NCBI GenBank assembly: GCA_007130445.1
Contig: SLSM01000083.1
Coordinates: 1-27,829 of the forward strand
Direction of reading: 5' to 3'
DNA: 27,829 bases
Origin: Trueperaceae bacterium
GTDB lineage: Bacteria; Deinococcota; Deinococci; Deinococcales; Trueperaceae
Of this stretch, positions 1 through 7,907 are shown in pieces. Every line of letters starts with the position of its first letter. The first letter of the stretch is position 1. Under the pieces are notes generated by a model, which was not told the DNA's origin, searched no databases, and worked only from the letters and a program-made list of their open reading frames with translations. The translations under genes were made by a program, and so were the position numbers.

Positions 1-14
1 CACGGAGGCACGCC

Positions 15-1976
15 TTGACGAACGCCTACACCGCCGACAACATCCGGGTGCTCAAGGGCCTGGAAGGGGTGCGTGCGCGCCCCGCCATGTACGTCCAGGG
101 GGGCACCGGGGTCGACGGGTACCACCAACTGCTCACCGAGATCATCGACAACGCCGTCGACGAGGCGCTGGCCGGCTACGCCGACACCATCGAGGTGGTG
201 CTCGAGGCCGACGGTTCGGCGACCGTGACCGACAACGGCCGCGGCATCCCCGTGGGCACCATGGCGAGCGAGGGCGGCAAGGCCGCCATCGAGGTGATCT
301 TCGCGCAGCTCCACTCCGGGGGCAAGTTCGACGACTCGGCGTACAAGGTGTCGGGCGGCCTGCACGGCGTGGGTAGCTCCGTCGTGAACGCCCTCTCGAC
401 CTTCCTCCAGGCCGACGTCTTCATCGACGGGCAGCACCACCGCATCCGCTTCGAGCGCGGCGATGTCGTGCAGCCTGTCTACGTGGTCGGCCCGGCGGCC
501 AAGGGGCAGCGCGGTTCGCGGGTCGCGTTCCAACCCGACCCGGCGATCTTCAAGGACGTTCCCGGCGGCTTCGACCACGGCCGGATGAAGCGCCGCATGC
601 GCGAGCTCGCCTACCTCACCGGCGGCGTCAAGATCATCCTCGAGGATCGGCGCCACACCGACGTGCGGCGCGACGTCTTCCACGAGACCGGTGGCGTCGC
701 GGCGTTCGCCGAGGGCCTTGCCCGCGACGACAAGCGCCTCTACGACCATGCGCTCCGGATCACCGACGAGGTGACCATCAGCCAGGACGGCAAGGACGAG
801 ACGATCGAGGTCGACGTCGGTCTGCTCCACACCGCCGGCTACGGGCAGACGATCCTCACCTACGCCAACATGATCACCAACCGCGACGGCGGCACGCCGC
901 TGACGGGCTTCAAGACCGCCTACACGCGCGTGCTCAACACCTACGCCAGGAACAAGAACCTGCTGAAGAAGGGCGAGGCCGCACCGACCGGCGAGGACTA
1001 CCTCGAAGGCATCTACTGCGTCATCAGCGTCAAGCTGTCCGACCCGATGTTCGAGTCGCAGGCGAAGGTCAAACTGCTCAACCCCGAGGCCCAGGCGGCC
1101 GTCCAGACGGTCGTCGGCGAGAAGCTCGCCGAGGTGCTCGAGGAGCAGCCGAAGATCGGCAAGGCCATCATCGAGAAGGCCGCGAGCGCGGCCCGGGCGC
1201 GCGAGGCGGCGCGCAAGGCCCGCGACCTGGTGCGCCGCGCCAACCCGCTCGAGAGCGACGAGCTCCCGGGCAAGCTCGCCGACTGCCAGTCCCAGGACCC
1301 CAGCGTCAGCGAGCTCTACATCGTCGAGGGCGACTCGGCCGGGGGCTCGGCGAAGCAGGGTCGGGAGCGCCGCTTCCAGGCCATCTTGCCGCTGCGGGGC
1401 AAGATCCTGAACGTGGAGAAGGCCAACATCGGTCGCGTCCTCAAAAACGCCGAGGTGCGCGCGATGATCGCAGCGATCGGCGCAGGCATCGAGGGGACCG
1501 AGAACGACGCACACTTCAGCCTCGACGACGTCCGCTACCACCGGATCATCATCATGACCGACGCCGACGTCGACGGCTCTCACATCCGGACCCTGCTGCT
1601 GACGTTCTTCTACCGCTACATGAAGCCGCTGATCGATGCCGGTTACCTCTACATCGCCCAGCCACCGCTCTACGGGATCCGCATGGCGCGGCAGAAGGAG
1701 CTCACCTACCTCTACGACGAGACGGCGCTCCAAGACGTGCAGCGCAAGCATCGCGGCGCGAAGATCGAGATCCAACGCTTCAAGGGACTGGGCGAGATGA
1801 ACCCGGAACAGCTCTGGTCGACGACGATGGACCCCGAGACGCGGGTGCTGAAGCGCGTGACCATCGACGACGTCCTGGAGGCGGAGGAGACCATCGAGAT
1901 GGCGATGGGCACCGAGGTGCCGCCACGGCGCGAGTTCATCGAGGACCACGCCCACCTGGCGCAGCTGGACCTCTGA
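15..1976 (+). CDS. gyrB: DNA gyrase subunit B
   Basis: This is the ATPase subunit of DNA gyrase, which introduces negative supercoils with GyrA. The 653-residue protein is full length for the family. The GHKL ATP-binding fold shows Asn46 (IIDNAVDE), DNGRGIP at 73-79 and GGLHGVG at 114-120. The TOPRIM domain shows EGDSAGG from Glu438 and the metal-binding DADVDG at 516-521. The C-terminal QRFKGLGEMNPEQLW motif is also present. The TTG start is chosen because GGAGG lies at 4-8, six bases upstream, and the protein begins at the normal N-terminus (AYTADNIRVLKGLE). ParE is the alternative, but the text reads like GyrB of Deinococcus, including the TOPRIM stretch. It converges on the next gene with only 10 bp between, and I see no strong terminator there. 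Confidence 0.96.
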   Translation: MTNAYTADNIRVLKGLEGVRARPAMYVQGGTGVDGYHQLLTEIIDNAVDEALAGYADTIEVVLEADGSATVTDNGRGIPVGTMASEGGKAAIEVIFAQLHSGGKFDDSAYKVSGGLHGVGSSVVNALSTFLQADVFIDGQHHRIRFERGDVVQPVYVVGPAAKGQRGSRVAFQPDPAIFKDVPGGFDHGRMKRRMRELAYLTGGVKIILEDRRHTDVRRDVFHETGGVAAFAEGLARDDKRLYDHALRITDEVTISQDGKDETIEVDVGLLHTAGYGQTILTYANMITNRDGGTPLTGFKTAYTRVLNTYARNKNLLKKGEAAPTGEDYLEGIYCVISVKLSDPMFESQAKVKLLNPEAQAAVQTVVGEKLAEVLEEQPKIGKAIIEKAASAARAREAARKARDLVRRANPLESDELPGKLADCQSQDPSVSELYIVEGDSAGGSAKQGRERRFQAILPLRGKILNVEKANIGRVLKNAEVRAMIAAIGAGIEGTENDAHFSLDDVRYHRIIIMTDADVDGSHIRTLLLTFFYRYMKPLIDAGYLYIAQPPLYGIRMARQKELTYLYDETALQDVQRKHRGAKIEIQRFKGLGEMNPEQLWSTTMDPETRVLKRVTIDDVLEAEETIEMAMGTEVPPRREFIEDHAHLAQLDL

Positions 1977-1986
1977 ACGGCCGGTC

Positions 1987-2961
1987 CTAGCCGAACTCAC
2001 CGGCGCGCTCGCCGCGCAGCGCCTCCACGACGGCGTCGGTGGCGAGGCGCGCCATGGCGGCGCGCGTCCCCTCCGTCGCCGATCCCAGGTGCGGCAGCAG
2101 CACCACGTTCGGCAGCGCCGCCAGGCCCGGGTGGACGCGCGGCTCGTGCTCGAACACGTCCAGGCCGGCGCCCCACAGGTGCCCGTCACGGAGCGCCGCC
2201 ACGAGCGCGTCCTCGTCGATGAGCGGGCCGCGGCCGGTGTTGATCACGATCGCGCGCGGCGGCAGAAGGGCCAAGCGCCGTGCATCGAGCAGATGCCGCG
2301 TCTCGCGCGTGAGCGGCGCGTGCAGGCTGACGACGTCGGCGCGGCCGAGTGCCGGGTCGAGATCCGGCTCGAAGCGGGCATCGAGCGCATCGTCCAGCGC
2401 CGGTCGCGGGCTGCGGCCGTGGTACGACACCCGGGCTCCGAAGGCGTGCACGCGGCGCGCGAAGGTGCCACCGATGCGTCCGGCACCGACGACCAGCACG
2501 CGCGCGCCCCTGATGTCGCGGCCCAGGAGCTGGCCGGGCTCCCAGCCCTGCCACTCGCCACCGCGCACCAGCGCCTCGCCCTCGCGCACGCGCCGCGTCA
2601 GCGCCAGCAAGAGCGTCATCGCCAGGTCGGCGGTGGCGTCGGTGAGCACGTCGGGCGTGTTGGCCACACGCACGCCCCGCGCACGGCAGGCCTCGAGATC
2701 GATGTGATCGACGCCGACCGAGATGGTCGCGACCACCCGAAGCCCCGGCCCCGCGGCGTCGAGGAGCGCTGCGTCCACGTGGTCCCCGAGGACCACGAGG
2801 AGTCCCGCTGCGCCCGCCGCACGCGCGCGCAGCGCGGCGGGGTCGCCGGCCTCGTGGCGGCTCGCGACGTCCACGGTCAGGCCGGCGGCATGGAGCGGCT
2901 CGAGCCACGCCTCTGCCAGCGGGCGCGTGACCAGCACGCGCCCGCCAGGAGCAGCCGTCAC
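1987..2961 (-). CDS. D-isomer-specific 2-hydroxyacid dehydrogenase (glyoxylate/hydroxypyruvate reductase-like)
   Basis: This is an NAD(P)H-dependent reductase of 2-oxoacids to D-2-hydroxyacids; the exact substrate cannot be read from sequence. The 324-residue length fits the family. The Rossmann motif is GAGRIGG at 159-165. The catalytic triad appears as Arg244 (NTGRGPLID), Glu273 (FEHEP) and His291 (LLPHLGSAT). Residues 76-83 (RVVATISV) followed by GVDHID match the family's substrate-side strand. The GTG at 2961 is chosen because it shares four bases (GTGA) with the stop of the upstream pullulanase gene and gives a normal N-terminus (GGRVLVTRPL). The frame stays open further upstream, but that extension is only pullulanase antiframe. 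The overlap indicates translation coupled to the pullulanase gene. Glyoxylate/hydroxypyruvate reductase is my best guess; phosphoglycerate dehydrogenase is less likely because the C-terminal regulatory domains are absent. Confidence 0.88.
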   Translation of the reverse strand: MTAAPGGRVLVTRPLAEAWLEPLHAAGLTVDVASRHEAGDPAALRARAAGAAGLLVVLGDHVDAALLDAAGPGLRVVATISVGVDHIDLEACRARGVRVANTPDVLTDATADLAMTLLLALTRRVREGEALVRGGEWQGWEPGQLLGRDIRGARVLVVGAGRIGGTFARRVHAFGARVSYHGRSPRPALDDALDARFEPDLDPALGRADVVSLHAPLTRETRHLLDARRLALLPPRAIVINTGRGPLIDEDALVAALRDGHLWGAGLDVFEHEPRVHPGLAALPNVVLLPHLGSATEGTRAAMARLATDAVVEALRGERAGEFG

Positions 2962-5900
2962 GGCAGCCGCGGCGCGACGAAGACGACGGTCGAGAAGGCT
3001 GGCACGCGGACCTGACCGCTCGCCGTCGCGACGTACGACCCGTACAGCGTCCCTGCATCGACCCCAGCCGCCTGCACGGGATGCAAGAGGTACGGCACGC
3101 CCGCCAGGGCGGGCGCGTCGACGCGCACGACGTCCGGGCCGGCGTTCCACACGATCACCACGCTCGCGTAGCGCTCGTCGAGCAGCGGCAGCCCGGCCTC
3201 GTCGTCGTGCAGCGACATGACGATCACGCCGGGCGTCTGGTCCGGACCGGTGTCGTGGAAGCGCAACCGCGCCAGCACGTCCTCGGCCGTCCGCAGCCGC
3301 AACAGCGGAGTGTCGGCGCGGATGCGCAGCCACTCGGTGAACACGTCAGCCGCGAAGGCGATGTGGTCGCTGGTCGGGTGCAGCAGCGGATCGACGAGCC
3401 GGTCGCGCATGAGCGCCCAGTTGTCGCGGTTGTCGGCGGCCAACGGCAGGCCGCGGCCCATGCCGTTCGCCTGCATGGTCCAGTCGATGGCGTTGAACCA
3501 GTCGCCGCTGTCGTAGCTGTTGCGATCGAAGCTCTTGCTGCGCAACAACTCCGACCCGGCGTGCACGAACGGGACGCCCTGGGAGAAGAGCACGGTCGAC
3601 AGCGCCAGGGCCTGCAGGCGCACGCGCTCGTCGGTGCCGAGGTCGCGCGGCAGCTTGTACTGGAGGATGTCCCACAGCGTCTGGTTGTCGTGCTTCGAGA
3701 CGTAGACGACGTGGTCCTGCGGGACGCGCCCATAGCCCGCGGGCTGGCCGTTGTAGTCGACGTCGCGCCCGGTCACCAGGGCACCGGTTCGGTCGACGAA
3801 GGTGACATGCTCCAGGTTCGCCGCCAGACCGACCCGGATCTGATCGGCGGCGCGCAGGGCGGCCGCGAGACGGACCTCGGCGCTCGCCCGGGAGGAGATC
3901 TCATTCGGCAGCACGAAGGCGCCCGAGGCGAACCCCTGGTTGGCGACCAGCGCCTCGCCGCCGTCGAAGGGCCCGCCGCCGCGAACGGCGTCGCGCAGGC
4001 GATCGTTGAAGGTACCGATGCCACTGCCGGCCATGGTGCGCTGGGTCGCGTTGGTCCCCCGCGCGCCCTGCGCCACCTCACCGAAGTCCCAGCCCTCGCC
4101 GTACACGTACACGCCGCTGCCGTGCACGCCGTGCTCAGTGGGCGTCAGCGCGTCGAGCGTGGCGCGCACCGCGTGCATGTTGCGGGCCATGTGGTGCCCC
4201 ATCAGGTCGAAGCGGAAGGCGTCGACCTTGTAGTGCTCGGCCCACAGTGCGACCGAGTCGAGCATCAGGCGCTCCATCATGGCGTGCTCGGTCGCCGTAT
4301 TGGGGCAGCAGGTGCTGGTGGTGACGTTGCCGGCGTCGTCGAGGCGATGGTAGTAGCCGGGGACGACGCGGTCGAGCACCGAGCGCTCACTCTGGCCCGC
4401 GGCGTTGGTGTGGTTGTAGACGACGTCGATTACGAGCCGTAGCCCCGCGCCTTCCCACAGCGCCATCACCATGTCGCGGAACTCCAGGATGCGCGCGGGC
4501 CCGTCCGGTTCGCTGGCGTAGCTCCCCTCGGGCACGTTGTAGTGCCAGGGGTCGTAGCCCCAGTTGAAGCCGTCGCGATCGCGGACCGCCTCGACCGCTG
4601 CCTGGGGCCGGGGGCTGGCGGTCGGGAGCGGCTCGTCGATCTCGGGTTCGAGCCACGTGTCGCGGTCCTCGTCGATGGTGGCGATGTCGAAGGTGGGGAG
4701 CAGGTGGAGGTGCGTGAGACCGGCGTCGGCCAGGCGCCGCAGGTGCTCGCCACCGTACGTGTCCGCCAGCGTGAACGCGGCGTACGTGCCGCGCAGAGCG
4801 TCGGGTACGAGTGGGTCGATCACCGAGAAGTCGCGCACGTGCAGCTCGTACACCACCGCGTCGACCGGATCGGCCAACGGCGGCTTGACCAACTCCGCCC
4901 AGCCGGGCGGCGCCAGGGCAGGGTCTCGCAGGTCGACGACCTGCGAGCGGGCGCTGTTCATGGCGAGGCTGAGCGAGTATGGATCGGTCACGAGGTTGGT
5001 CTCGAAGCGACCGGTGGTCGGCGCGAACACGTCGACCTCGAACAGGTAGTACGACCAGCGCCACTCGGGGGCGCCGACGATCGACCACACGCCGGTGGCG
5101 TCGTCGCGACGCAGCGGGAGGTGCTCGACCACGGGTCCGGCACTCGTCTCGAAGCGGTGCAGCGAGACGCTGCGAGCCGTCGGGGCCCAGACCGCGATGC
5201 TCGGGACGTCGCCGTCCCAGGTCACGCCCAGCGCTGCGTCCGTGGCGTAGAGGTCGTCCAGCACCCCGGCGAGCTGCACACCCGTAGCGTCGACGAGCCG
5301 ACCGTCGCGGTAACTCGCGATGGCGAGCTCGCCGCGCAACAGGTCCGGAACTCGGGAACGCTCCTCGGCAGGGAGCCGCAGCGCGGTGTGGCCGGCGAGG
5401 TGCGGGAACTGGCGCAGGGCGTCGGCCGGGAGCCCATCGTCGTCGATCGACAACTCGACGCCGGGTGCGCCCTCCACGCCGTCTTCGCCCAGCGTGAGGC
5501 CCGTCGTGGTGCCGTACAGCACGAACGTCTGCCCCGGCGTCACCAGGCCGACGTCCCACGCGAGCACGTCGCTGCGCAGCCAGTGCCCGCGGCGCGAGCG
5601 CAGGTCGCCGCCGCCGATGCGCACGTCGGGCGGCTCGCGGAAGACCGTGGCGCTGCCCGAGAGCAACCAGACCTCGTTCCCCTCCGCCAGATCGAGGAAC
5701 ATGTCGGGTCCCGGGTCCTTGTCGTCGCCCTTGTGGACGATGAACCCGACGCGTTCCGCGCCAGGGGCGAGCGGGACGTCCCAGTAGATGCCGTACGGGC
5801 TCTCGCCGGTCTTCAGCAGTCCGGCGTCCCAGGTGACGACCGCGCTGGTGTCTTCCCAGACGTGCAACACCCAGCCGTCGTAGTCACCGCCCGGTCGGGC

Positions 5901-6347
5901 GTAGTGGATGCGCGCGACGTCGTCCGCCGGAGGCGCCATCGGCGGCGCCGTGAGGATGCGGTCGCTGCCCGAGACGAGCCAGACCTCACGGCCGTGCTGC
6001 CCCAGGACGAGGAACATGTCCGGCCCTGGGTCCTTGATGTCGCCCTTGTGGACGATGAAGCCCACGCGCGCAGCGTCGTCGGTCAGGCGCACGTCCCAGT
6101 ACGCACCGTACTCGTCGAAGCCGGTGATCGGGAGTCCCTGCGCCCACGTGACCTGCTCCACCGTGTCTTCCCACAGGTGCAGCACCCAGCCGTCGTAGTC
6201 GGCATCGGCGCGTTGATAGTGGAAGCGCGCGACGCCGTCGGGTGGTCCGTCCTGAGCGACGGCGATCGGTGGTAGGGCCAGGGCGAGCAGCAGGGCACCG
6301 AGCGTCAGCAGCGCGACCATGCTCGGTGAGCGGCGAGTCGAGTGCAT
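2958..6347 (-). CDS. pulA: Secreted type I pullulanase (GH13) with two N-terminal CBM41-like domains
   Basis: This enzyme hydrolyses alpha-1,6 branches of pullulan and limit dextrins outside the cytoplasm. The 1129-residue protein starts with a signal peptide (basic residues, hydrophobic core 10-30, AVAQ). Two tandem starch-binding domains follow at about 39-137 and 143-240, then a linker, a CBM48-like region around 370-450 and the GH13 barrel. The pullulanase hallmark FNWGYDP is at 594-600. Further barrel motifs are DVVYNHT at 641-647, nucleophile Asp714 (FRFDLMGHH), acid/base Glu751 (YGEGWDF) and Asp887 (KHDNQT). All catalytic residues are present. The ATG at 6347 has an AGGAGG-type ribosome site six bases upstream; an in-frame ATG nine codons earlier is less well placed. 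The downstream dehydrogenase overlaps its stop. The gene is divergent from the YczE-like gene. Confidence 0.95.
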   Translation of the reverse strand: MHSTRRSPSMVALLTLGALLLALALPPIAVAQDGPPDGVARFHYQRADADYDGWVLHLWEDTVEQVTWAQGLPITGFDEYGAYWDVRLTDDAARVGFIVHKGDIKDPGPDMFLVLGQHGREVWLVSGSDRILTAPPMAPPADDVARIHYARPGGDYDGWVLHVWEDTSAVVTWDAGLLKTGESPYGIYWDVPLAPGAERVGFIVHKGDDKDPGPDMFLDLAEGNEVWLLSGSATVFREPPDVRIGGGDLRSRRGHWLRSDVLAWDVGLVTPGQTFVLYGTTTGLTLGEDGVEGAPGVELSIDDDGLPADALRQFPHLAGHTALRLPAEERSRVPDLLRGELAIASYRDGRLVDATGVQLAGVLDDLYATDAALGVTWDGDVPSIAVWAPTARSVSLHRFETSAGPVVEHLPLRRDDATGVWSIVGAPEWRWSYYLFEVDVFAPTTGRFETNLVTDPYSLSLAMNSARSQVVDLRDPALAPPGWAELVKPPLADPVDAVVYELHVRDFSVIDPLVPDALRGTYAAFTLADTYGGEHLRRLADAGLTHLHLLPTFDIATIDEDRDTWLEPEIDEPLPTASPRPQAAVEAVRDRDGFNWGYDPWHYNVPEGSYASEPDGPARILEFRDMVMALWEGAGLRLVIDVVYNHTNAAGQSERSVLDRVVPGYYHRLDDAGNVTTSTCCPNTATEHAMMERLMLDSVALWAEHYKVDAFRFDLMGHHMARNMHAVRATLDALTPTEHGVHGSGVYVYGEGWDFGEVAQGARGTNATQRTMAGSGIGTFNDRLRDAVRGGGPFDGGEALVANQGFASGAFVLPNEISSRASAEVRLAAALRAADQIRVGLAANLEHVTFVDRTGALVTGRDVDYNGQPAGYGRVPQDHVVYVSKHDNQTLWDILQYKLPRDLGTDERVRLQALALSTVLFSQGVPFVHAGSELLRSKSFDRNSYDSGDWFNAIDWTMQANGMGRGLPLAADNRDNWALMRDRLVDPLLHPTSDHIAFAADVFTEWLRIRADTPLLRLRTAEDVLARLRFHDTGPDQTPGVIVMSLHDDEAGLPLLDERYASVVIVWNAGPDVVRVDAPALAGVPYLLHPVQAAGVDAGTLYGSYVATASGQVRVPAFSTVVFVAPRLP
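5628..6233 (-). repeat. Tandem duplication of a CBM41-like starch-binding module inside pulA
   Basis: Two copies of about 98 residues lie next to each other (about 6233-5937 and 5921-5628). Both contain DYDGWVLH, WEDT, YWDV, RVGFIVHKGD and KDPGPDMFL, and more than half of the aligned residues look identical. The DNA is also similar in the best-conserved blocks, which points to an internal duplication. Aromatic residues expected to stack on glucan are kept in both copies. Confidence 0.85.
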
Positions 6348-6360
6348 CCGGATCCTCCTC

Positions 6361-6386
6361 CACGGCGCTCGCATGCGCGAGCCGTG
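6361..6386 (-). promoter_or_regulatory. Imperfect palindrome in the pulA leader (hairpin or operator)
   Basis: An inverted repeat (CACGG..CTCGC-ATGC-GCGAG-CCGTG, with a two-base bulge in one arm) lies between the proposed pulA -10 box and its ribosome site. It could be a leader hairpin or an operator for a sugar-responsive repressor. No regulator gene is adjacent, so this is a sequence observation only. Confidence 0.35.
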
Positions 6387-6393
6387 AGCCTCC

Positions 6394-6399
6394 AGTCTA
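6394..6399 (-). promoter_or_regulatory. Possible pulA -10 box (TAGACT)
   Basis: TAGACT on the minus strand fits TANNNT and lies about 47 nt before the pulA ATG. No convincing -35 box is seen. Unlike several other promoters in the window, no start codon follows at 6-7 nt, so the message would have a conventional leader with the strong AGGAGG ribosome site. Confidence 0.35.
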
Positions 6400-6409
6400 G
6401 CGCCGGTGG

Positions 6410-6415
6410 TAGGCT
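6410..6415 (+). promoter_or_regulatory. Leaderless-type -10 box (TAGGCT) before the YczE-like gene
   Basis: TAGGCT is followed by exactly seven bases and then the GTG start at 6423, with no good ribosome site. This spacing puts the transcription start on or next to the first base of the start codon, as in leaderless genes of Deinococcus. Confidence 0.45.
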
Positions 6416-6422
6416 CCGCGCG

Positions 6423-7106
6423 GTGACTCGCTCCCCGCCCGCTCGCTCGCCAGGGCGCCTCCTGGTGCGGCTCGTGCACGTGAACGTCGGCTTGTCGCTG
6501 TTCGGCTTCAGCCTCGCATGCATGCTGCGTTCTCGCGTCGGGCTCGGTCCGTGGGACGTGTTCCACGAAGGCGTCGCGGCGCGCACGCCGCTCTCGGTGG
6601 GCATGGTGATCGTCGTGACGGGCCTGGCGCTGCTGGTGTTCGCGGCCGCGGCGGCCCGCGTTCGGCCCGGTCTCGGCAGCGTGTTGAACATGCTCACGGT
6701 CGGTCCCTGGGTCGACGTGTTCCTCGCGTCAACGCTGGTGCCGCGACCGGAGAGCTGGTCGGGCGGTGCGGCACTGTTCGGCGCGGGCCTCGTGCTCAAC
6801 GGCCTGGCGACCGGCCTCTACCTCAGCGCCGGCCTGGGTGCCGGGCCACGCGATGGTTTCGCGCTCGGCATGGCGCGCGTGCTCGGCACCACCGTGGCGC
6901 GGGCGCGCACCCTGACCGAACTGACCGTGTTGGCTGCGGGCTGGTTGCTCGGGGGCACCGTCGGCGCCGGCACGCTCGTGTTCGCCGTGACGATCGGGCC
7001 GCTGATGCAGGCCGGGTTGCGGGTGTGCGCACCGCTTGCGCGCGCGTACGAGCGGGCTGCGGCGAGCGCAGGCGACGCCGACGCGGCCGAGGCGCCGCGA
7101 CGCTGA
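6423..7106 (+). CDS. YczE/YitT-like integral membrane protein
   Basis: This is a polytopic membrane protein of unknown function, about 227 residues. Several hydrophobic segments can be seen (roughly residues 17-36, 58-80, 108-130 and 160-200). It carries two copies of the family's glycine-proline motif, GLGPWDVF near residue 41 and LGAGPRDGF near residue 140, which suggests an internally duplicated fold as in the YczE group. The frame is open upstream to 6342, but the GTG at 6423 is preferred because it follows a TAGGCT box by seven bases and starts just before the first membrane segment. The C-terminus is a short alanine-rich charged tail. It stands alone between pulA (divergent) and the act operon (convergent). 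Assignment to the family is fair; a transport substrate cannot be proposed. Confidence 0.8.
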   Translation: MTRSPPARSPGRLLVRLVHVNVGLSLFGFSLACMLRSRVGLGPWDVFHEGVAARTPLSVGMVIVVTGLALLVFAAAAARVRPGLGSVLNMLTVGPWVDVFLASTLVPRPESWSGGAALFGAGLVLNGLATGLYLSAGLGAGPRDGFALGMARVLGTTVARARTLTELTVLAAGWLLGGTVGAGTLVFAVTIGPLMQAGLRVCAPLARAYERAAASAGDADAAEAPRR

Positions 7107-7138
7107 GCGCGGCGCCCGTCGAGTGACGGGCGCCGCGC
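7107..7138. terminator. Hairpin between convergent YczE-like gene and act operon
   Basis: A perfect 14-bp inverted repeat (7107-7120 and 7125-7138) with a GAGT loop begins directly after the TGA stop at 7104-7106. It is GC-only in most of the stem and has no T-run on either side. Its place between converging genes suggests it ends transcription from both directions. Confidence 0.7.
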
Positions 7139-7175
7139 GCCGAGCGGGGGAGGGCGCGCCACGCGCGCCGAGCGC

Positions 7176-7907
7176 TCAGTCCAGGTCGAGCTCGCCGCGC
7201 GCCTGCAGGACGTCGCTGGCCGTCAGGCCCAGCCCACGCTGCTCGGCGACGTCGTCGGGCGTGAACGGCACGAACGCATCGCCGAGTTCGTCGGCGTCGC
7301 CCCAGGCCGTGAGCACGTGGTTCAGGACGGCGGCGATCTCGGGGTCGCCGAGCTGCCCGAAGGCCGGCATCAGACCGTTGTAGCTGACGCCGGCGACCGT
7401 GATCTGGCCTTGGAGGCCGTACAGCAAGACGTCGACGAGGTACGCGGGGTCGGCGGCGTAGAGGTCGCCGACGTGTCCCGCCAGCGGCGGGAACGCGCTG
7501 GGAATGCCGGCACCGCCGGCCTGGTGACACGCCGCGCACTGCGCCGTGTAGATGGCCGCCCCGTCGACTTCGGCGACCATCGCACCGGGCGCGTCGGGGA
7601 CTGCCGCCGTTGGGGCCGCGATCGAGAACTCGACGCCGCGTTCGACCACGAGGCGCATCGCGTGCTCGATGTCGATCCGGGCGGCGCCGTCGTCGAGCAA
7701 CTCGAAGCCGCTGAGGCGCGCCTCCGCCTCCGCGAGCAGCGCCTGGTGCTGGCCGTCGTCGAGCGCCTGGAGCTGTCCCTGCGGGCGTGATGTGATCAGG
7801 ATCAGGAGCGCCAAGATGACGGCGACCATGCCGATCCCTCCGAGGAGGAACCCCCGGCGGACGGCGTCTTGGCTGACGATGTACTGGCGTGTGCTCTGGT
7901 CAGGCAT
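7176..7907 (-). CDS. Membrane-anchored monoheme cytochrome c, last gene of the ACIII operon
   Basis: The 243-residue protein has one N-terminal transmembrane helix (about 19-39) and a periplasmic class I cytochrome c domain. The heme site is CAACH at 124-128. The likely distal ligand is Met180 in GLMPAFG. A spacer of about 70 residues links anchor and heme domain. Its ATG (7907) lies inside the end of actF (8-nt overlap), so it belongs to the same operon. It is probably the electron carrier that takes electrons from alternative complex III to a terminal oxidase; this role is inferred from position and topology. An extra ACIII-bound subunit is the alternative. The operon ends after it at the 7107-7138 hairpin. 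Confidence 0.88.
   Translation of the reverse strand: MPDQSTRQYIVSQDAVRRGFLLGGIGMVAVILALLILITSRPQGQLQALDDGQHQALLAEAEARLSGFELLDDGAARIDIEHAMRLVVERGVEFSIAAPTAAVPDAPGAMVAEVDGAAIYTAQCAACHQAGGAGIPSAFPPLAGHVGDLYAADPAYLVDVLLYGLQGQITVAGVSYNGLMPAFGQLGDPEIAAVLNHVLTAWGDADELGDAFVPFTPDDVAEQRGLGLTASDVLQARGELDLD

Noticed and set aside
15..1976. parE in place of gyrB
   Set aside because: The wording around the ATP site and TOPRIM domain matches GyrB of Deinococcus type as I recall it; nothing indicates topoisomerase IV.
1980..2004. Hairpin GCCGGT...ACCGGC between gyrB and the dehydrogenase
   Set aside because: Only six base pairs around a 13-nt loop, and it overlaps the coding end; too weak to call a terminator.
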